Position numbers and translations under genes: made by a program. The notes below the pieces were generated by a model. That model saw nothing but the letters and a program-made list of their open reading frames with translations, did no database searches and was not told where the DNA came from. Below are positions 17,000 to 25,598 of a stretch of 64,000 nucleotides of DNA, piece by piece; position 1 is the stretch's first letter, and each line of letters opens with the position of its first letter. The DNA lies in NCBI RefSeq assembly GCF_001613065.1, contig NZ_BDBQ01000067.1, positions 33,135 to 97,134 on the forward strand, written 5' to 3'. This DNA comes from Nocardia miyunensis NBRC 108239 (GTDB lineage: Bacteria; Actinomycetota; Actinomycetes; Mycobacteriales; Mycobacteriaceae).

Positions 17000-18094
17000 T
17001 CAATCAGGCTTTATCAACTCGTTGTCGCGCAGGGAGGTTCGATCCGCGCGCCAGCTGTCGAGCAGGTGCTGGTCGATCCGGTTCTCCAGCAGGGCGGTGG
17101 CCTGTATCCCGAAGACGATCGATGCGGCCTGATCCGGTTCCTGTCGCAGCAGATCGCCGATCACCTCGTGCCGCATGACCTGTTCGTGCACGGCGTCGGC
17201 CTCCACATGCTCGGTATAGAAGCGGATGCAGGCAGGGTCCGCGTCCAGGCGTCGCAATATGTCGGCCATCCGCCGCGCCGCCGGCGGTGAGGTGATCTCG
17301 ACCGTCGCGAAATGACCGACCAGCGCGCCTCGCCACCGGCTGTGCAGCCCGAACAGGGACATCATGTTCACCAGGGCAAGCATCGGCGCCGGGACCACGG
17401 CGAGGTAGTGCAGGTAATCGGAGGACAAATCCGCGCCCTCGAGCAGGTCGGCGAACAGTCGAGCGTGCACGCGGTCGCCGCGCCCGGCGCCGAACTCGTC
17501 GAATTCCACGGCCACGAGAGACGCTTTGGCTTGCCCGCGCAGTCGCGGAATCGCCCAGACGTAGGGGTCGGCCTCCTTGTGGTGGTAGATCGAGCGGTGC
17601 ACGAAGTACTCCCGCACGTGCCACCAGTGGCCCTGGCTGTCCAGGAAGCCGCCGACGCCCTGCGCCTCGGCGGGTGCGGTGGTCAGCGCGTTCAATTCGC
17701 CGTCGAGGTCGCGGCCTCCGGAGACGTCGTCGAGCAGCGCGGTCAGGAAGCGGTCTTCCATATCCGCGCGCAGGCGCAGTACACCGGGATCCCATTCCAG
17801 ATCGGGGTGCACCGATTCGAAGCCGTGGTAGTGCAACTCGTAGCACATGTGCAGCGCCAGGTGCAGATCGTCACCGTAGGGGTCCGCGGTGTCGACCGGC
17901 GGTGTCGACGGCGAGGGAACATCGCGCAGGATGTCGTGCAGCGCTGCCGAAATCGGGCCTCGCGGCTCAGGCAGTGGGGGAGCCGCGGGGTCGTCGGTTA
18001 TCGGCGGGCGCGACCGGACGGCGCTTGCCGCCCGGTCGCGTGGTGAGCGGTGATCGACCGGAAGTCGATCCGCTCGTTCGTCAGTGGCCGCCAT
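17000..18094 (-). CDS. Iron-containing redox enzyme (haem-oxygenase-like diiron fold)
   Basis: A 364-residue protein with an acidic/Pro-rich N-terminus and an all-helical domain resembling the haem-oxygenase-like diiron oxidase family. Candidate metal ligands are LHMCYELHYHGFE, WHVREYFVHRSIYHHKEADP, VAVEFDEFG and FYTEHVEADAVHEQV, giving repeated Glu and His at helix spacing. Start ATG 18094 overlaps the end of the KGG gene by 14 bp, which places it as the last gene of a four-gene stress-type operon. The reaction is unknown; oxidative decarboxylation or desaturation is precedented in the superfamily. Confidence 0.75.
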   Translation of the reverse strand: MAATDERADRLPVDHRSPRDRAASAVRSRPPITDDPAAPPLPEPRGPISAALHDILRDVPSPSTPPVDTADPYGDDLHLALHMCYELHYHGFESVHPDLEWDPGVLRLRADMEDRFLTALLDDVSGGRDLDGELNALTTAPAEAQGVGGFLDSQGHWWHVREYFVHRSIYHHKEADPYVWAIPRLRGQAKASLVAVEFDEFGAGRGDRVHARLFADLLEGADLSSDYLHYLAVVPAPMLALVNMMSLFGLHSRWRGALVGHFATVEITSPPAARRMADILRRLDADPACIRFYTEHVEADAVHEQVMRHEVIGDLLRQEPDQAASIVFGIQATALLENRIDQHLLDSWRADRTSLRDNELIKPD

Positions 18095-18281
18095 GGCTGC
18101 GCCGCCCGCCCTTGGATTTGGCTTCGGCCGATTGAGCCCGCGCGCCCCTACGACCTGCTTCGCGGGGATCGGCGGCGTTGCGTTCGCCGAAGCTGCCGGT
18201 GCTCGCCCGGCCGCCGCGGCTGGCTTGCTCGAGGGTGTCCGGGCGGTTTCCGAATCGACCAGGGTTGTTCCGGTTCGGCAT
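18081..18281 (-). CDS. KGG-motif general stress protein (Con-10/GsiB-like)
   Basis: A 66-residue very hydrophilic protein: NPGRFGNRP, EQASRGGRASTGSFG, then ADPREAGRRGARAQ and a KGGRRSHGGH tail. The repeated Gly-Gly/Arg-rich pattern matches the stress-induced KGG family, which resembles fungal conidiation protein Con-10 and Bacillus GsiB and is thought to be a hydrophilin-like protectant. A strong GGAGG precedes ATG 18281. Its neighbours suggest general-stress (sigma F-type) expression. Confidence 0.82.
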   Translation of the reverse strand: MPNRNNPGRFGNRPDTLEQASRGGRASTGSFGERNAADPREAGRRGARAQSAEAKSKGGRRSHGGH

Positions 18282-18316
18282 TGCTGGGCCTCCTTCACAG
18301 TCGGAATACGCGTCGA

Positions 18317-18631
18317 TCAGTGACCCTGACGTTCGGGAACCGACGGAATTCGCCGGTTCGTGCGTCGTCGTTCCAGGAGCAGCCAGCTCACTCCGGCGAT
18401 GCCGCAGACCACGCAGGTCACCGCGCCGATCACCGCCCAGCCGGCGAAGCCGTATCCCGCCGCGGTAAGCGTCAGGGCCAGGGCCGCCATGGCCAGGCCG
18501 CACAGGACGATGCCGGGGACGTTGTATGGGTCCTCGATGCCTTCGCCCGCGTGGTGTCGGCGCGACAACCGGCGCGGGAATTCGCGGCGGGCCGTGTTCG
18601 CCGTGGTCCGACGGTTCGGCAATTCGGTCAT
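18317..18631 (-). CDS. Small membrane protein in the stress operon
   Basis: A 104-residue protein: a basic N-terminus, the motif HHAGEGIEDPYNVPG, then two transmembrane helices (about residues 40-60 and 65-87) and a basic tail RRRTNRR. GGAGGACATC places the start at ATG 18631. It probably sits in the cytoplasmic membrane with both ends inside. The function is unknown; it lies between the DUF5709 and KGG genes on one strand with short gaps. Confidence 0.7.
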   Translation of the reverse strand: MTELPNRRTTANTARREFPRRLSRRHHAGEGIEDPYNVPGIVLCGLAMAALALTLTAAGYGFAGWAVIGAVTCVVCGIAGVSWLLLERRRTNRRIPSVPERQGH

Positions 18632-18658
18632 GATGTCCTCCATGAGGTGGGGCCGATA

Positions 18659-19099
18659 TCAGCCGGGTTGCTCGTGGGTCTGTTCCGGTCCGCCCGGTTC
18701 GTCGGCTGCCGTTCCGAGGTCTTCGGCGTATGTGTGCGGGACGAGATCCCTGGTATCGAGTTCGCGGAGGTCGGCCGTGAGATCCTCCTGCTCGGAGTCG
18801 CGGTCGGGATCGTCCTGTTCCGGCAGCTGGGGTGCGGTTGCCGCACCGGTGAGGTCGGGCTCCTCCTCGGCCAGGCGCTCGGCGAGCGGTCGGGCACGGG
18901 CCTGCTCCGAGGCCGTCATGCCGTACTTGTCCACTCCGGACCAGTGCTCGGGCGGATCCATGGCCCGTTCGAGCGGATCCTGTCGAAGGCGGTCCTCGTC
19001 GAGGTCCTCGGCGCTGTTCAGAGCTCCCGGATCGGTTTCCACCGCATCCGGTGTGCCGGTGTCCTGTGGGGGATCGTAGGTCTCTCGGGCGTCGGTCAC
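18659..19099 (-). CDS. DUF5709-like acidic protein
   Basis: A 146-residue strongly acidic, low-complexity protein without a membrane segment. The recognisable core is LERAMDPPEHWSGVDKYGMTASEQ followed by LAERLAEEEPD, the pattern of the actinobacterial DUF5709 family. The function is unknown; it may be disordered. GTG 19099 follows an excellent GGAGGAAG. It is the first gene of the operon that continues with the membrane, KGG and diiron genes, and a SigF-like promoter lies 27-51 bp upstream. Confidence 0.72.
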   Translation of the reverse strand: MTDARETYDPPQDTGTPDAVETDPGALNSAEDLDEDRLRQDPLERAMDPPEHWSGVDKYGMTASEQARARPLAERLAEEEPDLTGAATAPQLPEQDDPDRDSEQEDLTADLRELDTRDLVPHTYAEDLGTAADEPGGPEQTHEQPG

Positions 19100-19125
19100 G
19101 GCTTCCTCCTTCCCACACCCCCGAC

Positions 19126-19150
19126 CTTCCCGCAGCCCGCGTCGTCAAAC
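19126..19150 (-). promoter_or_regulatory. Candidate SigF-type promoter of the DUF5709/KGG operon
   Basis: On the minus strand GTTT (19150-19147), a 15-bp spacer and GGGAAG (19131-19126) resemble the mycobacterial SigF consensus GTTT-N15-17-GGGTAT. The -10 match is imperfect. Confidence 0.4.
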
Positions 19151-19351
19151 CCGGCAGATCCGAAACGGGATGAGAAGGCGGCGCGCTGTACCCCGGGCAC
19201 GGCGTGTCGCGTACCGCGAATGCCAGGCCGTAATGCTTGCCGACCGCTGAAACTGCCTGTTCTGCAAGCTATGTCGGTGCTCATCCGGTTCGTGCCGACC
19301 CTGCTGTACATTGCGCCACGCGCGAGTGTCCGATATCGGATAATCACATCC

Positions 19352-20026
19352 GTGACAACCACAGAATCCGACGATGCGGACATGGCCGGCCAGGTCATCG
19401 GCGGCGGAACCGCGCACAGCATCGGCAGTTTCCGCTTCTGGTTCGCGGACCGCCGATGGGAGTGGTCCGACGAGGTCGCCGCGATCCACGGATATGCGCC
19501 CGGAACCATCGTGCCGACAACCGCGGTGCTGCTGTCGCACAAGCATCCGGACGATCGCGACCAGGTCGCCCGGACCCTGGCCGCGATGACCGAGACCGGC
19601 GAGCCCTTCTGCAGCCGGCACCGGATCATCGACACGGGCGGGCATGTGCGGCAGGTACTCGTCGTCGGCGATCAGTTGCTCGACGACGACGGGCGTGTGG
19701 TTGGCACCGCCGGCTACTACATCGACGTGACCGAGAGCTTCGACCAGGAACGCAAGACGGCGCTGGACGATACGCTGCCCGAACTCATCGAGGCACGCGC
19801 GGTCATCGAGCAGGCGAAGGGCGCGCTGATGCTGATCTACGGCATCAACGCCAAGCAGGCGTTCCGGGTACTGCGATGGCGATCGCAGGAAACCAACACG
19901 AAACTGCGAGCCCTGGCCGAGCAGATCATGATCGAGGTGGCTCAGGCGAGAGGCGGCCCGCTCGAACAGCGCACCCGATTCGACCATTTGCTGCTGACCG
20001 TGCACGAAAGGATCGAACCGAGCTGA
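19352..20026 (+). CDS. PAS and ANTAR domain regulator
   Basis: A 224-residue protein. Residues about 25-130 form a PAS fold (FRFWFADRRWEWSDEVAAIHGY, then a HPDDRDQVARTL helix and GTAGYYIDVTESF at the end). Residues about 145-200 form an ANTAR RNA-binding helix bundle (ARAVIEQAKGALMLIYGI, then AFRVLRWRSQETN). ANTAR proteins bind paired hairpins in nascent RNA to prevent termination; the PAS part would sense a ligand. It has no phosphoacceptor domain. GTG 19352 is chosen to begin just before the conserved part; ATG 19271 is a possible longer start. Confidence 0.8.
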   Translation: MTTTESDDADMAGQVIGGGTAHSIGSFRFWFADRRWEWSDEVAAIHGYAPGTIVPTTAVLLSHKHPDDRDQVARTLAAMTETGEPFCSRHRIIDTGGHVRQVLVVGDQLLDDDGRVVGTAGYYIDVTESFDQERKTALDDTLPELIEARAVIEQAKGALMLIYGINAKQAFRVLRWRSQETNTKLRALAEQIMIEVAQARGGPLEQRTRFDHLLLTVHERIEPS

Positions 20027-20046
20027 CCGTTGCCGAGCACTCCGGC

Positions 20047-20865
20047 TCAATCGTGGAGTGCCCGCTCGCGCAGTTCGGTCAGGGTCGCGGTGAGGATGCG
20101 GGAGACCTGCATCTGCGATACCCCGATCTGTTCGGCGATCTGGGACTGGGTGCGATTCTCGAAGAACCGCAGGTGCAGCACCTCGCGTTCGCGGGCGGGG
20201 AGTTCGCGTAGCAGCGGGGCGACGGCGAGCGCGTTGTCGGTGAGCTCGTACCCGGTGTCTTCGGCGCCCAGTTCCCCGGCCACCCGCGCGGCTCCGGGAT
20301 CTCGCTCGGGGTCGTCCGGTGAGCTGTCGATGGTGTCGGCGGTGTAGGCGTTGGCAGCCAGCAGCGCCCGGGTGATCTCGAGGCGGTCCACGTCGAGTTC
20401 GGCGGCCAGTTCCGCCGCGGTCGGCATGCGGTTCAGCCGGTGCGTGAGCCGTTCGGTGGCCGGTCCGAGAGCGGCCTGCAGTTCCTTGGCCGGGCGTGGG
20501 ACGCGCACCATCCAGGTTCGGTCGCGGAAGTGGCGGCGTACCTCACCCATGATCGTCGGCACGGCGAAGGACAGGAACGAGGCGCCCTTGCCCGGCTCGA
20601 ACCGGTCGACCGCCAGCACCAGGCCGAGCGAAGCCACCTGACACAGGTCGTCGTAGGTTTCCCCGCGCCGGGTGTAGCGGCGTGCGATGTGTTCGGCCAG
20701 CGGCAGGCATCTGTCCATGATCTGTTCGCGCAGCCAACCGCGTTCGGGATCTTCGGGTGGCAGGGCCACCATCTTCTCTAGCCAGGGTTCGATGTCGTCG
20801 TAGCTGTCGTGGCCCCGGCTGGACCGTGACGCGGATGCGAATCGGGCTGTGAGGTGGGTAGTCAT
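20047..20865 (-). CDS. SigF/SigB-type alternative RNA polymerase sigma factor
   Basis: A 272-residue group 3 sigma factor. Region 2 is at about 50-120 (LAEHIARRYTRRGETYDDLCQ, then FLSFAVPTIMGEVRRHFRD), region 3 follows, and region 4 ends with the helix-turn-helix TQSQIAEQIGVSQMQVSRIL. The RRHFRD and PTIMGE motifs are typical of the stress-sporulation SigB/SigF group. GGAGGTATCCG precedes ATG 20865. Its likely antagonist, the RsbW-like gene at 30729, lies about 10 kb away. Several SigF-like promoters occur in this block. Confidence 0.88.
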   Translation of the reverse strand: MTTHLTARFASASRSSRGHDSYDDIEPWLEKMVALPPEDPERGWLREQIMDRCLPLAEHIARRYTRRGETYDDLCQVASLGLVLAVDRFEPGKGASFLSFAVPTIMGEVRRHFRDRTWMVRVPRPAKELQAALGPATERLTHRLNRMPTAAELAAELDVDRLEITRALLAANAYTADTIDSSPDDPERDPGAARVAGELGAEDTGYELTDNALAVAPLLRELPAREREVLHLRFFENRTQSQIAEQIGVSQMQVSRILTATLTELRERALHD

Positions 20866-21151
20866 CGGATACCTCCGGCGGCCGAGTGCCTGCGCGGCGG
20901 CGCTGGGTAATGAACGCTGCCACGTCAGAAGGTCGCGAGCCCCAGTATTGTCGAATCCGCTCGCACGGTCAGTCCAGAAAACGAAGCGCTCTGTCCAGTG
21001 CACGAAGCCTCGCCGCGGCCGTCCGCGAGAAGGACCGCCGGTGCGCACCATCGCGATACCCGTGCGACCGGTGTGCACACGCCGTGATTGGTAAGTGATC
21101 GCCCGGGTATCCGCCGCCGGACTGCATCGGATGACACGGACAGGAGCGGAC

Positions 21152-22945
21152 ATGGTTCAACAGGTTGGCGATTACGTGCTGGCGCGCCTGCGGGAATGGG
21201 GTGTGCGGCAGGTTTTCGGCTATCCCGGCGACGGTATCAACGGCCTGGTGGCCGCGTTCGGCCGCGCGGGGAACAAGCCCGCGTTCGTGCAGGCCCGGCA
21301 TGAGGAGATGGCCGCGTTCGAGGCGGTGGGTTATGCCAAGTTCAGCGGCGAGGTGGGAGTCTGCGCGGCGACCTCGGGCCCGGGTGCGATCCATCTGCTC
21401 AACGGGTTGTACGACGCGAAACTCGATCATGTTCCGGTGGTCGCGATCGTGGGGCAGACCGCGCGCAGCGCGATGGGTGGTAATTATCAGCAGGAAGTGG
21501 ACTTGCAGGCCCTGTACAAGGATGTGGCCAGTGACTATCTGGTCGAGGTGAATGTCGCCAGTCAGCTGCCCAACGCGCTGGATCGCGCCTTCCGGATCGC
21601 CCGCACGCGCAGTGCGCCGACCGCGGTGATCATTCCGTCGGATCTGCAGGAGGAGCCGTACCAGGCGCCCACGCACGAGTTCAAGCAGGTGCCCTCGAGC
21701 CCGCCGGCGCAGTCCGGGGCGCGGGTGGTGCCCGACCGGGCCGAGGTGCGGCGGGCCGCGGAGATTCTCGAGGCCGGGTCGCGGGTGGCGATCCTGGCCG
21801 GGCAGGGCGCGCGTGGCGCTGCCGCGGAGCTCACCGAACTCGCGGAGATCACCGGGGCGGGCGTGGCAAAGGCGCTGCTGGGCAAGGATGTGCTGTCCGA
21901 CGATCTTCCGTTCGTCACCGGGTCGGTCGGTCTGCTGGGTACCCGGCCCAGTTACGAGTTGATGCGTGATTGCGACACTTTGTTGATCGTCGGCTCGAAT
22001 CTGCCTTATGCGCAATTCTTTCCGGAGTTCGGTCAGGCGCGCGCGGTGCAGATCGATATCGACGGAGCGATGATCGGCATGCGCTATCCGACCGAGGTGA
22101 ATCTCGTCGGTGATGCGAAAGCGACTCTGTCGGAGTTGATTCCGCTGTTGACGCGTAAGACCGATCGCAGTTGGCGGGAGAAGATCGAAGCGGGAGTGGC
22201 GCGTTGGTGGGACACGATCGAACGGCAGTCGATGCTCGAGGCGAAGCCGGTGAATCCGATGCGTGTGGTGTGGGAGTTGTCCCAGCGTGTCCCCGACAAC
22301 GCGATCCTGACCGCTGATTCGGGGTCTTCCACCAACTGGTACGCCCGGTGCCTGCGGATGCGCGGGACGATGCGCGGCTCGTTGTCCGGGACGCTGGCGA
22401 CGATGGGGCCCGGGGTTCCGTACGCGATCGGTGCGAAGTTCGCGCACCCCGACCGTCCGGTGATCGCGCTGGTGGGTGACGGGGCGATGCAGATGAACGG
22501 CCTTGCCGAGTTGATGACCATCGCCCGTTACCACGAGCAGTGGAGTGATCCGCGATTGATCGTGTGCATCTTCCACAACAACGACCTGAACCAGGTGACC
22601 TGGGAGTTGCGGGCGATGGGCGGTGCACCGAAATTCGAAGAGTCCCAGTCGCTTCCGGATATCTCCTATGCCGAGGTCGCACGGGTGCTGGGTTTGTCCG
22701 CCGTCGCGATCGACGATCCGGGCCAGCTCGCGGGCGCGTGGGACCAAGCGCTGCACGCCGAGGGGCCCACGGTCCTGGACGTGCGCTGTGACCCGGAGAT
22801 GCCTCCGATCCCTCCGCACGCGACCTTCGAGCAGATGAAGGAGACCGTCGAGTCGATCCTGCGGGGCGATCCGAACGCCTGGCACATGATGACCCAGGGA
22901 GTGAAAACCAAAGCGCAGGAATTCGTTCCGAACCGCACCAGCTGA
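21152..22945 (+). CDS. Thiamine-pyrophosphate enzyme, pyruvate oxidase/dehydrogenase (PoxB)-like
   Basis: A 597-residue protein of the acetolactate synthase/pyruvate oxidase superfamily. It has an N-terminal pyrimidine-binding domain with the catalytic Glu (QARHEEMAAFEAVGYAKF), a central FAD/nucleotide domain (VAILAGQGARGAAAEL), and a C-terminal pyrophosphate domain with GDGAMQMNG and HNNDLNQVTWE. It most resembles pyruvate:quinone oxidoreductases, which decarboxylate pyruvate to acetate. AGGAGCGGAC supports ATG 21152. A GGGTAT (-10-like, 21105-21110) lies upstream without a good -35. It is the first gene of a nine-gene operon with hemerythrin and Mrp-type subunits. Confidence 0.8.
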   Translation: MVQQVGDYVLARLREWGVRQVFGYPGDGINGLVAAFGRAGNKPAFVQARHEEMAAFEAVGYAKFSGEVGVCAATSGPGAIHLLNGLYDAKLDHVPVVAIVGQTARSAMGGNYQQEVDLQALYKDVASDYLVEVNVASQLPNALDRAFRIARTRSAPTAVIIPSDLQEEPYQAPTHEFKQVPSSPPAQSGARVVPDRAEVRRAAEILEAGSRVAILAGQGARGAAAELTELAEITGAGVAKALLGKDVLSDDLPFVTGSVGLLGTRPSYELMRDCDTLLIVGSNLPYAQFFPEFGQARAVQIDIDGAMIGMRYPTEVNLVGDAKATLSELIPLLTRKTDRSWREKIEAGVARWWDTIERQSMLEAKPVNPMRVVWELSQRVPDNAILTADSGSSTNWYARCLRMRGTMRGSLSGTLATMGPGVPYAIGAKFAHPDRPVIALVGDGAMQMNGLAELMTIARYHEQWSDPRLIVCIFHNNDLNQVTWELRAMGGAPKFEESQSLPDISYAEVARVLGLSAVAIDDPGQLAGAWDQALHAEGPTVLDVRCDPEMPPIPPHATFEQMKETVESILRGDPNAWHMMTQGVKTKAQEFVPNRTS

Positions 22946-22976
22946 AACATCTACTCGCACAGCCAGGGAGCGCGAC

Positions 22977-23543
22977 ATGGACAATCGGACCGACCAGGAC
23001 GTCGTCGATGTGCTGACCGCCCAGCACCAGCAGATCTCGACATTGATAGAGCAGATCCGCGGCGATCACGATGACAAACAACAGCTGTTCAACGAACTGG
23101 TGCGACTGCTCGCTGTGCACGAGAGCGCCGAGGAGGAGGTGGTCCATCCGGCCGCCAAACGTGCTGCCTTCGGTGTCGAGGACATGGTGAAAACCCGCCT
23201 GGGCGAGGAGAATCGCGCGAAGCAGCACCTCGCGGACCTGTACGACATGGGCGTCGAGCACCCGGAATTCGCTGCGAGATTCGCCCGCTTCGCGGACGCG
23301 GTCGCCGACCACGCCGCCCACGAGGAGGCCGAGGAATTCACCATGCTGCGCAAGCAGTTCTCCGAAACCCAGTTGCAGCGGATGGCCGAATCCGTGCGAT
23401 TCGCCGAATCGGTGGCGCCGACCCGCCCGCACCCACGCGCGGGGGAGTCCGCCGTCGCGAATGTGCTCGTGGGCCCGCCGTTCGCGCTCTTCGATCGAAT
23501 CCGCGATGCTCTTCGCGACCGGGGCGAGGACACCCACGCATGA
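22977..23543 (+). CDS. Hemerythrin HHE-domain protein
   Basis: A 188-residue protein with a hemerythrin-like four-helix bundle. Diiron ligand candidates are TAQHQQISTLIEQI (first His), LAVHESAEEEVVHP (HxxxE), and VADHAAHEEAEEF (HxxxE). The C-terminal 40 residues after the bundle are Pro-rich. These proteins bind O2, NO or redox cues. It lies 31 bp after the PoxB-like gene and overlaps the mrpE-like gene by 4 bp. Possible role: redox or oxygen sensing for the module (inference). Confidence 0.82.
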   Translation: MDNRTDQDVVDVLTAQHQQISTLIEQIRGDHDDKQQLFNELVRLLAVHESAEEEVVHPAAKRAAFGVEDMVKTRLGEENRAKQHLADLYDMGVEHPEFAARFARFADAVADHAAHEEAEEFTMLRKQFSETQLQRMAESVRFAESVAPTRPHPRAGESAVANVLVGPPFALFDRIRDALRDRGEDTHA

Positions 23544-24055
23544 GTGATACGAGCTCCGGGAGCCGTGCCGGGGCGGTCCTGGAGGCGATCGTGTGGTGGG
23601 CGACGGGCGTGGCGGTCTGGCAGGCCACGGTGACTACGCCGAGCGTGCAGGAATGGGTGGCCGCCGCGTTGTTCGCGGCGCCGGTCGCGGTGTGCGCGCG
23701 GGCGGCGCGCCATGCCGCTCGCGGCTCGTGGCGGCTTCCGGCGGAGTCGATCCTGTTGTCCGCGCGGCTGATTCCCGCGATCCTGGCCGACAGTGCGGGC
23801 GCGATGTGGCTGGCGGTTCGCCGTCGCGGCGCGGGCGGTGAATTCGCCCAGCTCCCAATGCCATTGGAACCAGCCGAGGCGCGGCGCGCCGGGCGTGAGG
23901 CGATGACGACGGTGCTGACCTGCGCCACTCCGGGCGCACTGGTCGTCGGCGCCGACCGGGAACGCCAATGCCTGCACGTGCACACGCTGCCGCTGCCGCC
24001 GACCGCGATGGCTCGGCGAATGCGCCGGTCCACCGCGACGGGGGACCGCCGATGA
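23540..24055 (+). CDS. Mrp-type Na+/H+ antiporter subunit E (MnhE/MrpE)-like
   Basis: A 171-residue membrane protein. It has two N-terminal transmembrane helices (about 10-30 and 36-54), a basic loop, the typical ILLSARLIPAILADSAGAMWLAVRR segment, and a C-terminal cytoplasmic domain with MTTVLTCATPGALVVGADRER, which corresponds to the conserved MrpE end containing a thiol-bearing strand. The ATGA overlaps with the hemerythrin gene before it and the subunit F gene after it show one operon. Confidence 0.78.
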   Translation: MSDTSSGSRAGAVLEAIVWWATGVAVWQATVTTPSVQEWVAAALFAAPVAVCARAARHAARGSWRLPAESILLSARLIPAILADSAGAMWLAVRRRGAGGEFAQLPMPLEPAEARRAGREAMTTVLTCATPGALVVGADRERQCLHVHTLPLPPTAMARRMRRSTATGDRR

Positions 24056-24315
24056 GCCGTGCGATATGGCTGACCGCCAGTGCCGTCCTGCTGATCGGTG
24101 CGATCGCGCCGTGCTTGGTCTTGACCGCCCACGACACCGCCGCGCACAGGCTGGTCGGCCTTCAGCTGATCAGTTCGGTGACGACCATCGTCCTGGTGGC
24201 CGTCAGCCTCGGCGTGGGCCGCCCGGACTATCTGATCGTGCCCTTCGTGCTGGCCCTGCTCTCCTTTGCCGGAACGCTGGTGTACACGCGGCTGATCGGA
24301 GCGTCCGATGGCTGA
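24052..24315 (+). CDS. Mrp-type antiporter subunit F (MnhF/MrpF)-like
   Basis: An 87-residue protein of three transmembrane helices (about 4-24, 33-53 and 57-78), with the RLVGLQLISSVTTIVLVAV pattern typical of MrpF. It overlaps both neighbours by 4-8 bp. Confidence 0.75.
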   Translation: MSRAIWLTASAVLLIGAIAPCLVLTAHDTAAHRLVGLQLISSVTTIVLVAVSLGVGRPDYLIVPFVLALLSFAGTLVYTRLIGASDG

Positions 24316-24625
24316 GGTGGCCCAGTGGGCGGCGGTCGGCGCGCTCGGGCTGTCCGTGGCCGCCGCGGTAGCCGCGACCCTGGCGACGGTGTGGATGCGG
24401 GATGTCCCGACACGATTGCACTATCCGGGCATCATCGGATCGGTGAGCGGGCCGCTGCTGGCATTGGCCGTCCTGCTCGACGAGGGGCCGGGCCTGACCG
24501 CCCTGACCGTGGCCGCGACCATGGCGTTGCTCGCGGTCACCGGTCCGGTGCTGACCGCCGCGATCGGCAAGCTCAACGCACCTGCCGCGGTCCGCCCCGC
24601 CGAGGACGGCCGGGGGGAGCGATGA
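24308..24625 (+). CDS. Mrp-type antiporter subunit G (MnhG/MrpG)-like
   Basis: A 105-residue protein with three transmembrane helices and the family motif VWMRDVPTRLHYPGIIGSVSGPLLALA (the Arg...Leu-His region equivalent to the MrpG RLH signature). The C-terminus is hydrophilic. It is encoded overlapping subunit F (8 bp) and the DUF4040 gene (4 bp). Confidence 0.75.
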   Translation: MAEVAQWAAVGALGLSVAAAVAATLATVWMRDVPTRLHYPGIIGSVSGPLLALAVLLDEGPGLTALTVAATMALLAVTGPVLTAAIGKLNAPAAVRPAEDGRGER

Positions 24626-24864
24626 GCGTTCTGCTGGCGATCGCGCTGATCCTGGTGGCAGTCGCGGGGACGATCGTGGTGTGGACCGATGCTCCTGGGC
24701 GGCAGGCGGTCTCGTTGGCGGTGTACGGCGTCCTGCTGGCTCCGGCGTTTCTGCTGCTGGGCGCGCCCGACGTGGCGTTGTCGCAGATCGCGGTGGGTTC
24801 CGCGGTGGTACCGCTGATGGTGTTGCTCGCCGTCCGCGTCGTCGCGAAACGACAGCGCCGATGA
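24622..24864 (+). CDS. DUF4040/MbhD-like membrane subunit
   Basis: An 80-residue, three-helix membrane protein (VLLAIALILVAVAGTIVVW, then LAVYGVLLAPAFLLLGAPDVALSQIAVGSAVVPLMVLLAV). The GAPDVALSQIAVG motif is the DUF4040/MbhD signature. In canonical Mrp antiporters this segment is the C-terminal part of the giant subunit MrpA; here it is a free-standing gene, as in Mbh/Mbx complexes. Confidence 0.75.
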   Translation: MSVLLAIALILVAVAGTIVVWTDAPGRQAVSLAVYGVLLAPAFLLLGAPDVALSQIAVGSAVVPLMVLLAVRVVAKRQRR

Positions 24865-25598
24865 CCACCACCGGACGGTGGGCGGTGTTCCTGCTCGGCG
24901 CGGCGGGCGTGCTGGCGGCGCTCCTCGTGGCGGTCTGGCACCTGCCCGCGTTCGGCGCGGACGCGCATCCCTATCGCGACGCCGCCGTCGCCGCCGCCCA
25001 GCAGCAGAACTCACCGAATGTGGTGTCCTCCATCAACTTCGATCAACGTGGCTTCGACACCCTCGGCGAGGAGGCCATTCTCGTCGCGGCGGTCCTGGGC
25101 GCGGCCACCCTGCTGCGCGAGTCGGTGCCTGCACGGGCGAAGGCCCCTGTCCGCAAGGCCGGACTGCTGGCCGCGACCGCGATGGCCGGATATCTGCTGC
25201 TGCCGATCACCCTGGTGATCGGCGCCGATGTCGTCGTGCACGGCCATCTGACGCCCGGCGGCGGCTTTCAGGGCGGTGTCGTGCTGGCGACCGGTGTCCA
25301 TCTGCTCTATATCGCCGGAGACTACGAGGCGCTGCGACGCGTACGCCCACTGACCTGGTACGAATTCGGCGAGGCGGGCGGTCTGGGCGCGGTGGTCGTC
25401 CTCGGTGTGGCGGGACTCGTGAGCGGGGCCGGGTTCCTGGCCAACATCGTGCCGCTCGGCAGCGCCGGGCAACTGCTGTCGGCGGGAACCGTGCCGGTGT
25501 ACAGCTGTGCGGTCGGCATCGCGGTCGGCAGTGGCGTGGTCGTGCTGCTGGCGCAATTCCTCGACCGGCACGAGTCGGCCGAAAAGGGTTGCCCATGA
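24861..25598 (+). CDS. MbhE-MnhB fusion, Mrp-type subunit B
   Basis: A 245-residue protein combining two modules. Residues 1-85 match the MbhE-like end of MrpA (a helix, a loop with NSPNVVSSINFDQRGFDTLGEE, a helix). Residues about 95-245 match MnhB (LLPITLVIGADVVVHGHLTPGGGFQGGVV, then helices). HGHLTPGGGFQGG is the family signature. The fusion therefore carries pieces that belong to MrpA and MrpB in canonical operons. The ATG overlaps the previous stop codon by 4 bp. Confidence 0.78.
   Translation: MTTTGRWAVFLLGAAGVLAALLVAVWHLPAFGADAHPYRDAAVAAAQQQNSPNVVSSINFDQRGFDTLGEEAILVAAVLGAATLLRESVPARAKAPVRKAGLLAATAMAGYLLLPITLVIGADVVVHGHLTPGGGFQGGVVLATGVHLLYIAGDYEALRRVRPLTWYEFGEAGGLGAVVVLGVAGLVSGAGFLANIVPLGSAGQLLSAGTVPVYSCAVGIAVGSGVVVLLAQFLDRHESAEKGCP

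Noticed and set aside
18050..19351. Upstream extension of the PAS-ANTAR frame by more than 400 codons
   Set aside because: It runs antisense through four well-supported stress genes with strong ribosome-binding sites.
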